Source: Sclerotiophoma versabilis (Eukaryota; Ascomycota; Dothideomycetes; Pleosporales; Didymellaceae). Taken from it: a stretch of DNA of 64,000 nucleotides. The stretch is from the NCBI GenBank assembly GCA_012274445.1, contig JAAROD010000093.1:1302001-1366000 (forward strand), given 5' to 3'. Both the position numbers and the translations under genes were made by a program. Shown piece after piece: positions 20,105 to 31,245 of the stretch. How positions within the stretch are numbered: the first letter of the stretch is position 1; every line of letters begins with the position of its first letter. The notes beneath the pieces are model-generated. The model was not told where the DNA came from. It made no database searches and saw only the letters and a program-made list of their open reading frames with translations.

Positions 20105-22911
20105 ATGGCCCGCGGCGCTGCAGCCACGCAGCCTGAGGATGGGGATTCCCAGCAGGGAGAGTCCAAGGGCACCAAGAGACGATGCGTACAATCAGCGTGC
20201 GTGCCATGTCGCAAACGCAAATCCAAGGTGAGTAAGCATCGTGTTTATAATATCGACCTCCAAATTAAGAAGTGGGCTGTCTTGGAGAGTTGCCTCCGCG
20301 GACTGCTCCTGCGCTCAATCGCCCCGAACACACGTAGACAACTGATCTGACCCCGTGTCAAATATCGGGTCGGGTAAGTGCTGACAATGCCCACAGTGTG
20401 ACGGCGCGACGCCATACTGCGCAACATGCACGGCAGTCTACAAGACTCCGTGCCACTATGACGCCGAGAGCGAAAGCCGGCGTTCTAAGTCAACGTCCGC
20501 GGCCTCAGCTGGCACCAAGCGTGAAGCCTCTGCCGCCATCTTGTCGCACATCGGAGACGCACTAACTGTCGATTCTTTGATCAACTGCATCAGAACTCTT
20601 CCAGAAGAGAATGTGCTCGACCTCATCCAGCAGATTCGGAAAGACCCTAAGGCTGACATCGCGGCTCTTACGACCTCATGGTGCAACACCACGGTCGCTC
20701 TACCCCAGCCATCCTCACCGTTCGACGTGCAAAGCCTAGAGTCAGACCTGAGCGTGCTTCTAGGCAAACCAGCAGTCACTTTAACAGGGCAGAGCAGACA
20801 TTTTGGTCACTCTGCCAGCTTGGGGCTGGTGACTGAAGATGAGGATTATGGTGGTGGCCTTGCTCGAATGTACACGGTCGATGTGCAGAGGCGAGGGACC
20901 ACCTGGACGACAGTGACTGATGATCTAGCGTTCATCAATCGACTGCTCACCCTCTACTTTACATGGAGTCATCCCTTCTATATCCTCTTCAGCCGCGAGA
21001 GCTTCTACAAGGACTTCCATGAAGGGCGAAACAAGTACTGCTCCTCTTTGCTGGTCAACGCCATCTGCGCTTACGCATGCCATCTGACGGACGAGCCTGC
21101 TGCACGAACCGACCCTGCCAACTTTCGCACTGCGGGTGATCATTTCTTCGCAGAAGCCAGGAGGCTACTCCAAGAAGATGAATCCCCAAGTCTCACAACT
21201 ACACAAGCCCTGTGTCTCATGGCCATGCGAGAGCCTAGCACTGGACGAGATAGCTCAGGGTTTGGCTACATTGGGAGATGTATTCGCATGTGTGTCGAGC
21301 TGGGTCTTCATTTGAACAACAGTGCCAGCCCTGCCTTGGGCTTGACCCCGAGTGAAATCGAGGTCAGAAAAGTCACGTTCTGGGGCTGTTTCACGGTTGA
21401 CTCGTAAGTGTGTGTTCTACATCTAACAAATAGAAGCTAACATCCTGCAGAGTATGGTCTATTTGCGCCGGTCGAATTGCTCAGCTGCCCCGAGCAGCCA
21501 TCACACTAGACAAACCGATTCTTGAAGAATCTAGCGGGCCGCTCGAGGCAAATCACAGCATAGCAAGGGTCATCACTACACGCATGTTCTTACAGGAGTT
21601 CACAGCTCTTTCAGAACTGATCAACGACAACAACTACATGTTCTTTGCACCAAAGGAGAGACTCACGAGTACCAGACTGCTGGCTTGTTACAACAGATAT
21701 CAAGCATGGTACCGAAAGCTGCCATCTATCATGAGATTGGAGGGGCGACAGCCTGAGCCTCATACGATCACGTTGCAGTATGTTCCATTGTCTATTTTTG
21801 AGATTGAGGAGCGCTGACTCTCGCCAGCATGCTATACTGGACTGTGATCGTTCACCTCTTCCGTCCCATGCTCAAGGTCGATCTCATACACTCGGACGTC
21901 CACCCTCGCGATAAATGTATCGAAGCAGCAAACAAAGTTTCACAGCTCACTAGGCTGTATCGCTCATTGTACGACTTCCGCACTGCGCATCTTGCAATCC
22001 CGCATATACTTCTCTCGGTCACAATTGTGCACCTTCTTTACTCGAAAGACAACCCAACTTCGCGTCAGAATCTCGTGGAAGGCCTGCAGGGGTTGGAAGC
22101 ACTTCACGAATGTCACTACTTCGGAGCGAGAAGTTTCCGGATCATATACACTCTCGCGAAGACGTGGAACTTGCCTTGGCCGGAAGAGCTGAAGAACTCG
22201 AATCTAGTGCCTCGAGGTGATCCTAACAAGCCTCGAGGAGCAGTTAGCCCACCAGCTGACCCTCTACTGGTGGCTCCTAACACGGCAACCCTTGTTAATC
22301 GTGTGGGGCCAAGTGGGTTTTCTCAAATCCCCGAGCCTCATAGGAGAGGCAGTCTTTCAATGTTCGCAAACAGGAACTTGCAGGCTAACACACATAACAC
22401 ATCGCGACCTGGCTCGGTTGTTCATGGCCAGCATCATGAATTGCCTATAGTGTCGCAGACACCCACTCAGCCAACCTTCAGCGCGGGCATGCCTCTGGGA
22501 TCATACACTTACTCACAGTCTATGTCCATAACGTCTCCGACAACAAGCACAGCAACATCAGACGCAGCCGACGCCATGTTCTGGACGCCCATCGCAGGCA
22601 TGCCGGCTCCCATACTTCCCCGTGTCAACTACCAGCAGATCAGCCCCATGGGTTTGGATAGCGTCCTTCACCCAGGGGACATGGGCGATCGATTAGGGCG
22701 TGATGGATTCAAGATCAACGAAGATTGGCAACAGACTGGGGTTAACGGCTTCGGAAGCAATGCACCTGGTTACGAACAGAGCCAGGGCGGTGGACCTTAT
22801 CCGGTATCATACCAACGCGGCAGCCATGATGCACAACACGGACAACCACCCGAGGATTTTGATCCTTCATGGTGGCAGAATGGAACAGGGAACCCAAACC
22901 AAATGAGTTGA
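20105..22911 (+). CDS. Zn2Cys6 transcription factor, NirA/NIT4-like
   Basis: Nuclear DNA-binding regulator, 846 aa, four exons: 20105-20227, 20397-21403, 21451-21777, 21828-22911. Intron 1 is long (169 bp) and splits the zinc cluster after RKRKSK, a common place in this family. The cluster, about residues 30-57, reads CVPCRKRKSK then CDGATPYCATC then a last Cys, spacing CX2CX6CX6CX2CX7C. The sequence RRCVQSACVPCRKRKSKCDG with a YDAESESRR follow-up resembles NirA/NIT4 nitrate regulators, as does the stretch LSHIGDALTVDSL after it. The middle homology region (fungal_trans) spans about 170-520, with TWSHPFYILFSRESF, VNAICAYACHL and CIRMCVELGLHLN. The C-terminus is long, Pro/Ser/Gln-rich and probably an activation domain. 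The target pathway is uncertain: NirA similarity does not prove nitrate control. Confidence 0.87.
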
Positions 22912-23739
22912 TGGATGCATGATGCACCAACAGTCTCGTCTGTTTTGAGTGTGCTTTTCTCTTATTCGTTCGATACCCTCCTGGTGGCAGCGCTTAGACA
23001 CAACGGTGGTGTATGTTCTTGTGGTCATCACACGCAGAGCGACATGTTTGTTGATGGCATTTCCTGGCAGTTTCTGGCTGTGGTGCATTCGATGAGTTGT
23101 TTGGGTCATCTCTCATTGTTTCTTTTTTATGTCGATGAGAACTAGCAGCGCATGGAAGGCTAGACACATGGACATGGTTGGCGTTGGGCGTTTGCACACA
23201 GTAATCCAGTTTAACAGTCCATATTACGAGACCTTTCCATTGTATACGGCCATCATCTCGGCCTATTGAAACTTTCCATCTTGTTGAAGCCTGGTTTGGA
23301 GTGTTCCCTGTGACGCCATGCCCTTATTACCGACACGGTCAACATGGTAGCCTTACCTTGTCAAAATGGCATACATTTTGGACTGCCGACGACGCCGTCG
23401 AGCAAAGTTACATTTTTGAATCAGACTGTTCAGACCACGTAGGCTGTCTTAGACCAGGATGAACAAGCAATGTAAGGTCGAATCAAACGCAAGCACGAGA
23501 GCCACGTCTGAGTGACGAGCGCACAGGCCTCTGGAAAGCGCCGAAGGACGAGAAACTGTGGCTTGCTCCCCCTCTCTTGTTCTCTAGACGAAACGTCATT
23601 TGTTTATAGCCTTAGCGCCTCCATTGCTCCCGCTCCTCCTTCAGCCGCATTTGTGTGTGCCAGCGCTTCGCATTTCCACATACATGGTGTGAGCACTATT
23701 GCAGTCCTATACGGCGACTTTGTCTCCTTATCCGTCGCC
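22912..23739. other. No gene seen
   Basis: Contains the 3' flank of the regulator gene and the 5' flank of the RhoGAP gene. The frame of the RhoGAP gene extends upstream to 23512 without a better start; CT-rich tracts (23560-23640) typical of fungal promoters precede its ATG. Confidence 0.4.
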
Positions 23740-26300
23740 ATGAGCGGCATGCGTGCGCATCTCGCAAGCCGTCTTCGCAGTTCGTCGCTTTCCGCTGTCC
23801 CTCCACCACGCCAGAGCTCAGAATATTCAGTCGACTTGGCCAGGGCCGCTGCTTCCATTCTCTACCGCAGCCCCATACCCTCCCAGGAAGGGCGGCCCGT
23901 GTTCATCCTCAATGCAGCTGCTCTCCCAGACACGCACGACACCGACTTCGACCAGCTTCTCCCCTATGTGCTCGCCCGCCTGCCTGAAGAGGACGACCTG
24001 CTGAAAGGTTACGAATACGAGGTTGTCTTCTTCGCAGGAGATGGCGATGGCTCAGTCACCTCCAAGAAGCACAGGCCGGGCTGGGGCTGGTTCCTGCAGG
24101 CGTACCACGTGCTGTCTCGGGCTATGCGCAAGCGGCTGCAACGGCTCTACATTGTGCACGAGAAGGCATGGGTGAGAATCCTGACCGAGATCTTCTCCAC
24201 CATTGTCAGTCCCAAGTTCAGGAGGAAGATCTACCATGGTAAGTTGTGGACACTGTGTGACTAGAGCCCCAACTGACGCAGGCAGCCTCCACCCTGACCC
24301 AGCTTGCACTCTACATCCCAATCGAGAATCTTCTGATACCGCCCTCAACGTATCTTACCGACCGCCGCATTTCAGAAGATATTTTTGCACCATATGCCAG
24401 CGGCCGTCGTGCGTTTGCGGCGCGCAACCCGTTCCCCTACACCAACAAAGGCACAACGCGCTTCCCACGCGTACTACGGGAGACTACAAGCTTTGTCCTT
24501 CTGGAGGAGAATATCACGTCTGAAGGCTTATTCAGAATCCCAGCACACTCCAAGCTGCGCGAGGTCCTAAAGGAAGCGTACGACCGCGGTCAAAAGTACA
24601 TCATATGGAAGGACAACGGCGTTGCATTGCCGGTACCACCATACCCCGAGGCAGAGCACCAGGATGAGATCATCGAGGAGATCGACCCCAAAGATGCATA
24701 CTCCGTCTTCATGGCAGCTGCGTTGATCAAGGCGTGGTACTCTGGTCTGCGACAGCCCATCTTCCCTTCAGAATCATACCGAGACTTGAAGCGACTGTTC
24801 GGAGACTCCCAGCATGTCCCTGACCTCGATCAACTTCGAGATCTCTTTTCACCTGCCTCTGAGTGGTCTTTCTTACCTGCCATCTCGAGGGAGATTGTGG
24901 TGAGGCACCTCCTGCCACTCCTCCATGAGGTAGCGTCGCGGCAGGAGCAGAACAAAATGACAGCCGAAAACCTGGCTGTGTGCTTTGCCCCGGCTCTACT
25001 GTGTGGACCGGACCAGATTGAGGACGCTAAGATGTCCTCGATCATTCGAAGAATCTTCACCCATGCTGTTGAAATGTGGGATCACGGTCTGCGAGAAGCG
25101 TGCGATCAGGAAGTGAATGCCCTCAGGGAGCAACTGAAACTACCTACCGACATGACCGAATGGGACGACCCAGCTGAAGTCAACAGAGGGGACAGCAGGG
25201 ACTCTATCGACAAGCAGATGAGCGGCATCACAATGCAAGACAACGAGAAGGCACCTGAAATGTACACAGAGTATTCGGAAGCTACATCGTCAGCGATGAA
25301 GCCTCCTCCTCTACCTCCTCGATCACGCGTAGTATCTGCAAAGTCTTCTGGCGATTCCGTTCAGAGGAAACCAGCACCTCCCCTAGCAGTACCTCCGCGG
25401 TACTCGACCGTCATCTCCGACGCACCTGACGATGTCGCCGAATCGCCCATAACTTATGCGGCGACCACGGATGGCTTCTCGCCACGACGACAAGAGTTCG
25501 ATCAAGTGCAACGGGCAACATATCCTGATGAGAAGAAGTCCGGTACGGCAGCTCAAGTTCATATTCCCACTCCTTCGTCTGCTGCAAAGGATGCGAAGCC
25601 GGCCACTTCGGCTGCTCCTGCCTCTGCTCCTGCTCCTCAAATTATTCTTCCAAAGAGGAAAGCCCTGACCCCAGCGCAGGTTGACAACGTGGAGAAGTCC
25701 GCGGACAAGCAGGATGAGGCACGTAAGATCTCTGAGTATGGCCTCGAGGGCTTCTTCCCGCAGGCTCAGGCCTTACCGGGCCTCACAGATCTGCCTGGCA
25801 TTGACACAACGAGTGATAAAAAGAGGTGGCAGAGCTCTACCTCATACACACAGAGCGAGACAAGTTCGCCTACTACCACACTCTCTCCTACACAATTAGA
25901 TCCCAAACCTACATCTGCAACAGAAGCTCGAAGACCTAGTATTCCGTTTGCCAACCGAGCACCCCAGATCACAGGTCTAGCACGACCGGTCTATCCCGCG
26001 CCAACTACAAACACCCACATTCACCCCGTGACAGGCCGCCCTCCTTCCAAGTCTACCAGCCTTCCCGTACCTGCGCCGAAGCCCAGAGCAGTGAGCCCGG
26101 GACTGCTAAAGCGCATGCCCAGCTTGGAGCAGACCAACAAGCCTGGACCCGAGCGCTTGGCGCCGCGAAAGCTGAACTTGAAGAAGGCGTCTGTGGAGGA
26201 TCTGAGGAAGCTGTACGAGGAGAGAGCAGGGACGGCGAATGTGCTTGTTGAGGTCAGCAGGCAGAGGAGTCTGAGCGTTAGTCCTAGCATACGGGAGTGA
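23740..26300 (+). CDS. CRAL-TRIO-like / RhoGAP protein
   Basis: GTPase-activating protein for a Rho-family GTPase, likely acting in polarity or actin control at membranes. Two exons: 23740-24238 and 24286-26300 (837 aa); the 47-bp intron ends GGCAG (the CGCAG four bases upstream breaks the frame). Residues about 40-195 form a divergent CRAL-TRIO/Bcl2-BNIP2 homology region (GRPVFILNAAALPD, YEVVFFAGDG, GWFLQAYHVLSRAMRKRLQ, LYIVHEKAWVRI). RhoGAP domain about 225-425 with EGLFRIPAHS, where R250 is the arginine-finger position, and NKMTAENLAVCFAPALL. The remaining 400 residues are Pro/Ser-rich, with PPPLPPRS-type SH3-binding motifs, and a final helical RKLNLKKASVEDLRKLYEER. The order CRAL-TRIO then RhoGAP matches p50RhoGAP and yeast Ecm25. 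Confidence 0.9.
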
Positions 26301-26435
26301 AAGCTGTTTTCATCGTGGTTTGAGCGAGCAGTTTTGTTGGATACCCTTAGTCGAGCATATATTGATGTTTGTAGACTTATCGACTTGTAATCATCTTCTG
26401 TCTTTGGAACGGATCTAGGCACCGTTTCTTCGCAG

Positions 26436-28472
26436 TCATGTTTCATCATCCGACTCTTCGTCTCCGTCGTTTTGCGCGCCATCTCCGCGCCCTTCGCCCT
26501 CGAACACGACTTGCACACCCACGTCTTGTAGTCGTGTCCGAACAACCTGGAAGCGCTCGCTGTTTCTCCTGAACTCATCAAGACTGCTTCCACCTGCCTG
26601 CAATGCGCGAACAAGGTTCTCCTCAGTCAGTCCGCCGCCCACTAAGCCTTCAATATCGATGCTCTGAAAGTACCGCCGCAAGTCTTCCAGGTCGGAGAGC
26701 AGTGCATTGCGATCCCCGGCCGAGCGCTGACCGCGAGGACCGGGTAGGGAAGAAATGTCGTAGGACGGCTGGTTGTTCTCCGGCGGCAGCGGGTCGGAGA
26801 CGGACGTATATTGCTCTTTGACGCGGGTATCAAGGAGCGAGATGAGGGACTGGTCGTCGGTGAGGATGACGTGACGCGCGAGATCGAGTTCGCTGATTTC
26901 CGCAAGCCAGTACGGGGCATCACCTGCGCCTAAGGGTTCGTCGAAGGAGTAGCTGATTTCCACCAGAAGCGAAGTGCCCTCGGTTGTGTTCCAGAGGTCC
27001 TTTGCGCGCGGGGCGTATATCCGGGTGAGGAGTTCTTGGTAGTTATTGGTGGGTTCTTTGCCCCAGATGGGCGCGGGGATGGGCGTTATGTCCAGTTCCT
27101 TGCATAGCCGGGCGGCGAGCCAGGGGTATTCACGTACCGCGTTTTTCAAGGTGCTGCGTGCCTTGACCGGATCTTTAAGGCGGAGGTGGGCGAGCGAGAC
27201 GGAGAAGGCAAGGTTCGGCGGGATCTTCCACGAGCGTTCTAGAATGTCTGATTCTACGATGGAGACTAGGGACTCGGGTGATCGGCCGCGCAAAGCGAGT
27301 TGGTCGATCAGCAGGCGTATACAATACGGATCTTCTTCTGGCGCGAGGGAGAGCAGTAGACGGCCCCATTCGAGCGCAGTGCGGAAGGTGGCACGGACGC
27401 ACAATGTGGCAATGTAGCGCCAGACGGCGAGGAAGAACTCTCTGTTTTCTGGGCGGGAGAAGGAAAGCCGGGCTTTGCCAGCAGAGAGTGTGGAGGAGAA
27501 GGTAGAGTGGACGCTGCGCCCGAAGGTGAAGAGTGCGCGTTCTAGAAGGTCGGATGCAGATGCGTTGTCGCGCTGTTGCTTTGCGATTTCAGAGACTTGA
27601 AGGAGGGTGGAGATGTGGTAGGGATTTGTGTGTAGAAGCTGTACCATGCGCTCTGGATCGTAGCTGGCAACGCAGAGCTGGAATTGGCGCTGTATCTCTT
27701 GGTAACTCGTGTTGTGCACGAAGCGGTACTCTACGCTCCCATTGTCGTTCTTGGATACAATTTCCATACCCAGCCCGCCAGAGGTTGCGCGCGGCCACTC
27801 TTCTTTGCCTTGGATGAAGATGTTGCGCCGCAGACTGAGGCCAGTGAGACGGGAGCCGGGTTGGTTGCGTCCGGCGACGCGGGCGGCGATGCCCTGGGGA
27901 CCACGCTGGCGGGGCTCGTCGTCATCAGCGTGCTGTAAGGCAGTCCTTCCAAAGAGCTTCTTCATCTCGTTGGCGGCATGGAGGTGTGTGGTGTCTATGC
28001 TGAGGGCGGAGAAGAGCTGCTGGGTTTCTTCGCTGATGGCGGGCGTGAGAGGCTCATCAGTGCCCCTCTTGCCGCTGGAGGTGAGTTTGAGGGCCAGGAG
28101 AGCTTGGTCTATTTCATCCAGGCCGGAGTCGGTAGCGTCTTTTTGTGGAGTGGCGGTCTTGCTCTTGCTCTTGCCTTTCTTTTTCTTCTTCTTGCCCTTC
28201 TTGGAAGGGGCTGGTGCGGGCGCATTTTCCACAACAGGCTTCGGCGCAGGCTCGTCTGGCTCGTCTCCGTCGTGGTCATCATCGTCGTGGTCATCATCGT
28301 CGTGGTCGTGGCCAGCATCTCCTAGCATAGCGAACAAACTCGGTTTTGGTCGCGGCTCAGGCGCAGCTTCCTCTTCTGACTCTCCATCGTCGTGCTCCAG
28401 CCGGGCGAGCTTTTCGTGCAGCTCCCGCTCTTCCTGCTCCTTCTGCGCCCGTCGCAGTGCACGGGAGGACAT
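26436..28472 (-). CDS. RQC1: TCF25/Rqc1 family ribosome quality control protein
   Basis: Component of the ribosome quality control complex that helps ubiquitinate nascent chains on stalled 60S subunits (known for yeast Rqc1; human homologue TCF25). Single exon, 678 aa. The frame is open upstream to 28727, but the ATG at 28472 gives the usual start MSSRALRRAQKEQEE. N-terminal third: charged and low complexity, with an Asp/His tract (HDHDDDDHDDDDHDGDE, about residues 56-72) and a lysine run (KKGKKKKKKGKSKSK). The conserved TCF25 region follows: LTGLSLRRNIFIQGKEEWPR, YRFVHNTSYQEIQRQF, LHTNPYHISTLLQVSEIAKQ, EDPYCIRLLIDQLALR and an acidic tail. Length matches fungal members. The gene is divergent from the PP2C gene. 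Confidence 0.92.
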   Translation of the reverse strand: MSSRALRRAQKEQEERELHEKLARLEHDDGESEEEAAPEPRPKPSLFAMLGDAGHDHDDDDHDDDDHDGDEPDEPAPKPVVENAPAPAPSKKGKKKKKKGKSKSKTATPQKDATDSGLDEIDQALLALKLTSSGKRGTDEPLTPAISEETQQLFSALSIDTTHLHAANEMKKLFGRTALQHADDDEPRQRGPQGIAARVAGRNQPGSRLTGLSLRRNIFIQGKEEWPRATSGGLGMEIVSKNDNGSVEYRFVHNTSYQEIQRQFQLCVASYDPERMVQLLHTNPYHISTLLQVSEIAKQQRDNASASDLLERALFTFGRSVHSTFSSTLSAGKARLSFSRPENREFFLAVWRYIATLCVRATFRTALEWGRLLLSLAPEEDPYCIRLLIDQLALRGRSPESLVSIVESDILERSWKIPPNLAFSVSLAHLRLKDPVKARSTLKNAVREYPWLAARLCKELDITPIPAPIWGKEPTNNYQELLTRIYAPRAKDLWNTTEGTSLLVEISYSFDEPLGAGDAPYWLAEISELDLARHVILTDDQSLISLLDTRVKEQYTSVSDPLPPENNQPSYDISSLPGPRGQRSAGDRNALLSDLEDLRRYFQSIDIEGLVGGGLTEENLVRALQAGGSSLDEFRRNSERFQVVRTRLQDVGVQVVFEGEGRGDGAQNDGDEESDDET

Positions 28473-28706
28473 GGCGGCTTCTGTGCTGGGGTCGTGCAGC
28501 CACTGTCCTCGCTCGGAGGATTGTTTGTGGCGGGCGAAGATGACGTCGACGCCTCGACGCGGTGGGTTGGCGCGGGCCGCGTCTGATTGGCGGTGCTGCA
28601 GTAGCTGCGAACGGTAGCTGCGACGGGCGGCGGCGGTCGACGTCGCTCTGCAGCTCTGCAGCTCTGCGGCAACCGTGCCAACGCGACCCTCCCTTCCCTG
28701 CCTGCA
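28473..28706. promoter_or_regulatory. Divergent promoter RQC1 / PP2C
   Basis: The 234 bp between divergent start codons is GC-rich, with CTGCAG-containing direct repeats (CTCTGCAGCTCTGCAGCTCTG near 28645). No TATA box was seen. Shared promoter is inferred from distance. Confidence 0.5.
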
Positions 28707-30650
28707 ATGCGTCGCGCGGCCTTCCAAGCAGCGCGCTCCGTCCGCCGGCCGTGCCTGCGCAAGCTCGCGCGCAGCCGCGTCGCCTTCTCCTTCGCGGGGC
28801 CCGGCAGCGGGCTAGCAGCGCGCGGCGTGCACCACAGCGGGCGCTCGCGGGCACCGCCGACCATCCTCACGTCGTCGATGCAGTTCCGCGCCATCACGGG
28901 CGCGCTGGTAGCCGCCGCCGTCGCCTCCGGTGCCTTCTACGCTTACAACGGCAACCAGTCATCCACGACGGCCGGCACGCCCCTCGGCCAGCACGCCAGC
29001 CTCAGCACGCAGGCCGGCAGCGAGCCGACGCGCAAGGCGCTCGTCGTCGGGCAGGGCGAGCTCTACACGGGCACCATCACGGGATCGGGCCCCATCTCCA
29101 AGGAGACGGACGAGTACGGGCGGCGGGTGGTGGAGATGCTGGACCCCGACCAGGCCACGGCGAAGCTGCGCAAGAACGAGGAGTCGTGGCTGGTGGGCCG
29201 CGGCCAGGGCGTCGTGCGCTACGACGTCGTCCAGAGTAGGCCGCCCAACACCCACGGCCGACGCCCGTTAACCGTGTGCTAGTACCGAGCAACGACCCCA
29301 TCGAGGACGACCACGCGGAGAAGATCATCGAGGTGCCCGCCAGCCTGGCCGCCACCGACCATGGCGCCGCCGCGAGCGACTGGATGTTCTGGGGCGTCTT
29401 CGACGGACACAGGTGACTGCTCCCCCGACTGCCTCACGCCCGCCCGCCTGCTAACCCCCCCAGCGGCTGGGTCACGTCGGCCAAGCTGCGCCAGACCCTC
29501 ATCTCCTACGTCGCCCGCGAGCTCAACACGACGTACAAGGCCGCCCTCGCCGACCCGGCCCAGCGCGTGCCCTCGCCCGAGTCCATCGACACGGCCATCA
29601 AGAGCGGCTTCGTGCTGCTCGACAACGACATCGTCCACGAGTCGGTCAAGAAGGTCAAGCAGGCCAAGTCCAAGATCGCGGCCGCCGAGCTGCTTGCCCC
29701 CGCCCTCTCCGGCTCCTGCGCTCTGCTGTCCTTCTACGACAGCCGCTCGAAGCTCCTCCGCGTCGCCTGCACTGGCGACTCCCGCGCCGTGCTTGGACGC
29801 AGGGCCGCCAACGGCAAGTGGACTGCTACTCCCCTCTCCGAAGACCAGACGGGCGGCACCACCAGCGAGGCCGAGCGACTGCGCAAGGAGCACCCCGGCG
29901 AGCCCAACGTTGTCAGGAACGGTCGCGTCCTCGGTGGACTGGAGCCCTCCCGTGCCTTTGGCGATGCCTCCTACAAGTGGTCTCTCGAGACCAATGCGGA
30001 GCTGAAGAAGTCCTACTTTGCCCGTTCGCCCTCGTCCCTCCTGAAGACCCCTCCCTACGTCACTGCCGAGCCCATCATCACCACCACCAAAGTCGAGCCT
30101 GAGAAGGGCGACTTTGTAGTCATGGCCACCGACGGATTGTGGGAGATGCTCACCAATGAAGAGGTCGTTGGCCTGGTGGGTCAGTGGCTTGACACGCAGG
30201 CCAGCGTCAATGCCGGAAACGCTCAGACACAGTCCTGGCTGAAGAGCTGGTGGTCATCCGAGAAACAACTGCCCATCGACCAGAAGGATAATGGCGCCGG
30301 CGCCGGTCAGCGTGCGCCCATCCGCCAGCAGCAGTGGGGCACCAAGACTAACTTGAACGAGCGCTTTGTCGTTGAAGACAAGAATGCCGCAACTCATCTT
30401 GTGCGCAATGCTCTCGGCGGCAAAGATCAGGACCAGCTGAGTGCTCTGCTCACTTTGCCAAGTCCCTTCTCGAGACGCTACAGGTACGTTTCGCACAATT
30501 TTAATCCGGGCGGGAAGGAAAGCACTAATTTCTTCTAGGGACGATCTGACGGTCGAGGTCATCTTCTTTGGAGAAGGCACATCGAACGGCACCGTGACAC
30601 TGAACAAGGAAGCCAGCGCTCCAGCGTCAGAGCCAAAAGCCAAGCTGTAG
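28707..30650 (+). CDS. PP2C-type protein phosphatase, mitochondrial (PDH phosphatase-like)
   Basis: Metal-dependent Ser/Thr phosphatase; the layout resembles fungal Ptc5-type phosphatases that activate pyruvate dehydrogenase in mitochondria. Four exons: 28707-29235, 29283-29412, 29464-30483, 30539-30650 (596 aa); introns of 47, 51 and 55 bp with consistent phases. N-terminus: Arg/Ala-rich presequence, then a hydrophobic span about 62-78 (AITGALVAAAVASGAFY), suggesting inner-membrane anchoring. PP2C motifs: FWGVFDGHSGW with DGH at 217-219, ALLSFYDSRSKLLRVACTGD followed by SRAVLG, SRAFGDASYKW, and ATDGLWEMLTNEEVV. A region inserted near 450-500 contains WLKSWWSSEKQLP. The gene is much more GC-rich at its 5' end than its neighbours. 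Substrate assignment is by family resemblance only. Confidence 0.92.
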
Positions 30651-31245
30651 ATGCTAGAATACTTGGTCCCTTCTATCTACAAGATCAGCATATATAGCAC
30701 GGCGTTTACATGGCGTATGGACGAGGAGCACGCATCGCCCTCATGGTATATATCACTAGACCTCAGCCTCTTGCAATCAACTCACGTCTTCGGGCTATCT
30801 GTAACCAACTCGTATGCATCTTGGATGCATTCATTCAAATTATCTGAGCGTTTCTTCCTCCAGTCACCATCGGAGTATTTTCAACATCCCTGCTTTCGAC
30901 TTGATGCAAAGACCGCACCTCTCCCCGCGCCACAGCTCCTACCTCGTCACAGACGTTTTCGTTTACCTCACAAACGCCAAGAGTGTTTCAACGGCCTGTT
31001 AGCTGCTTCCGAAATATCACCGCCAAGCTTCCGTCATCAACATTTGACAGCCTCCCGCGACCAAGAATACGGCATTGTAATGAAATGCCGGGTGCGCACC
31101 GTGTGATGATCATGAAGGCGCTTGGCAGGCGCAAGCAATGCCATGGCAGTCCACACTATAAGCTAACCACATCACCTCCCAATGCTCACCATCCACAACC
31201 TTCACTACCAGTCTTTCGTTCATCCTTACATTCGTTACTTTCAAA
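30651..31245. other. No gene seen; promoter of the secreted metallopeptidase-like gene
   Basis: A frame of 151 codons directly after the PP2C stop (30651-31106) has no motif and no coding bias. The last 60 bp before the next ATG are rich in C and T (for example CTCACCATCCACAACCTTCAC), as usual for an expressed fungal gene. Confidence 0.4.

Noticed and set aside
27709..28617. 302-codon plus-strand ORF antisense to the Rqc1-like gene
   Set aside because: Ser/Arg low-complexity translation (for example SWSSSSWSSSSW) produced by the Asp/His and Lys repeats of the sense gene.
28322..28897. Minus-strand ORFs reaching across the RQC1/PP2C promoter
   Set aside because: Arg/Pro/Ala-rich translations caused by high GC; no motif, and they overlap two real genes.
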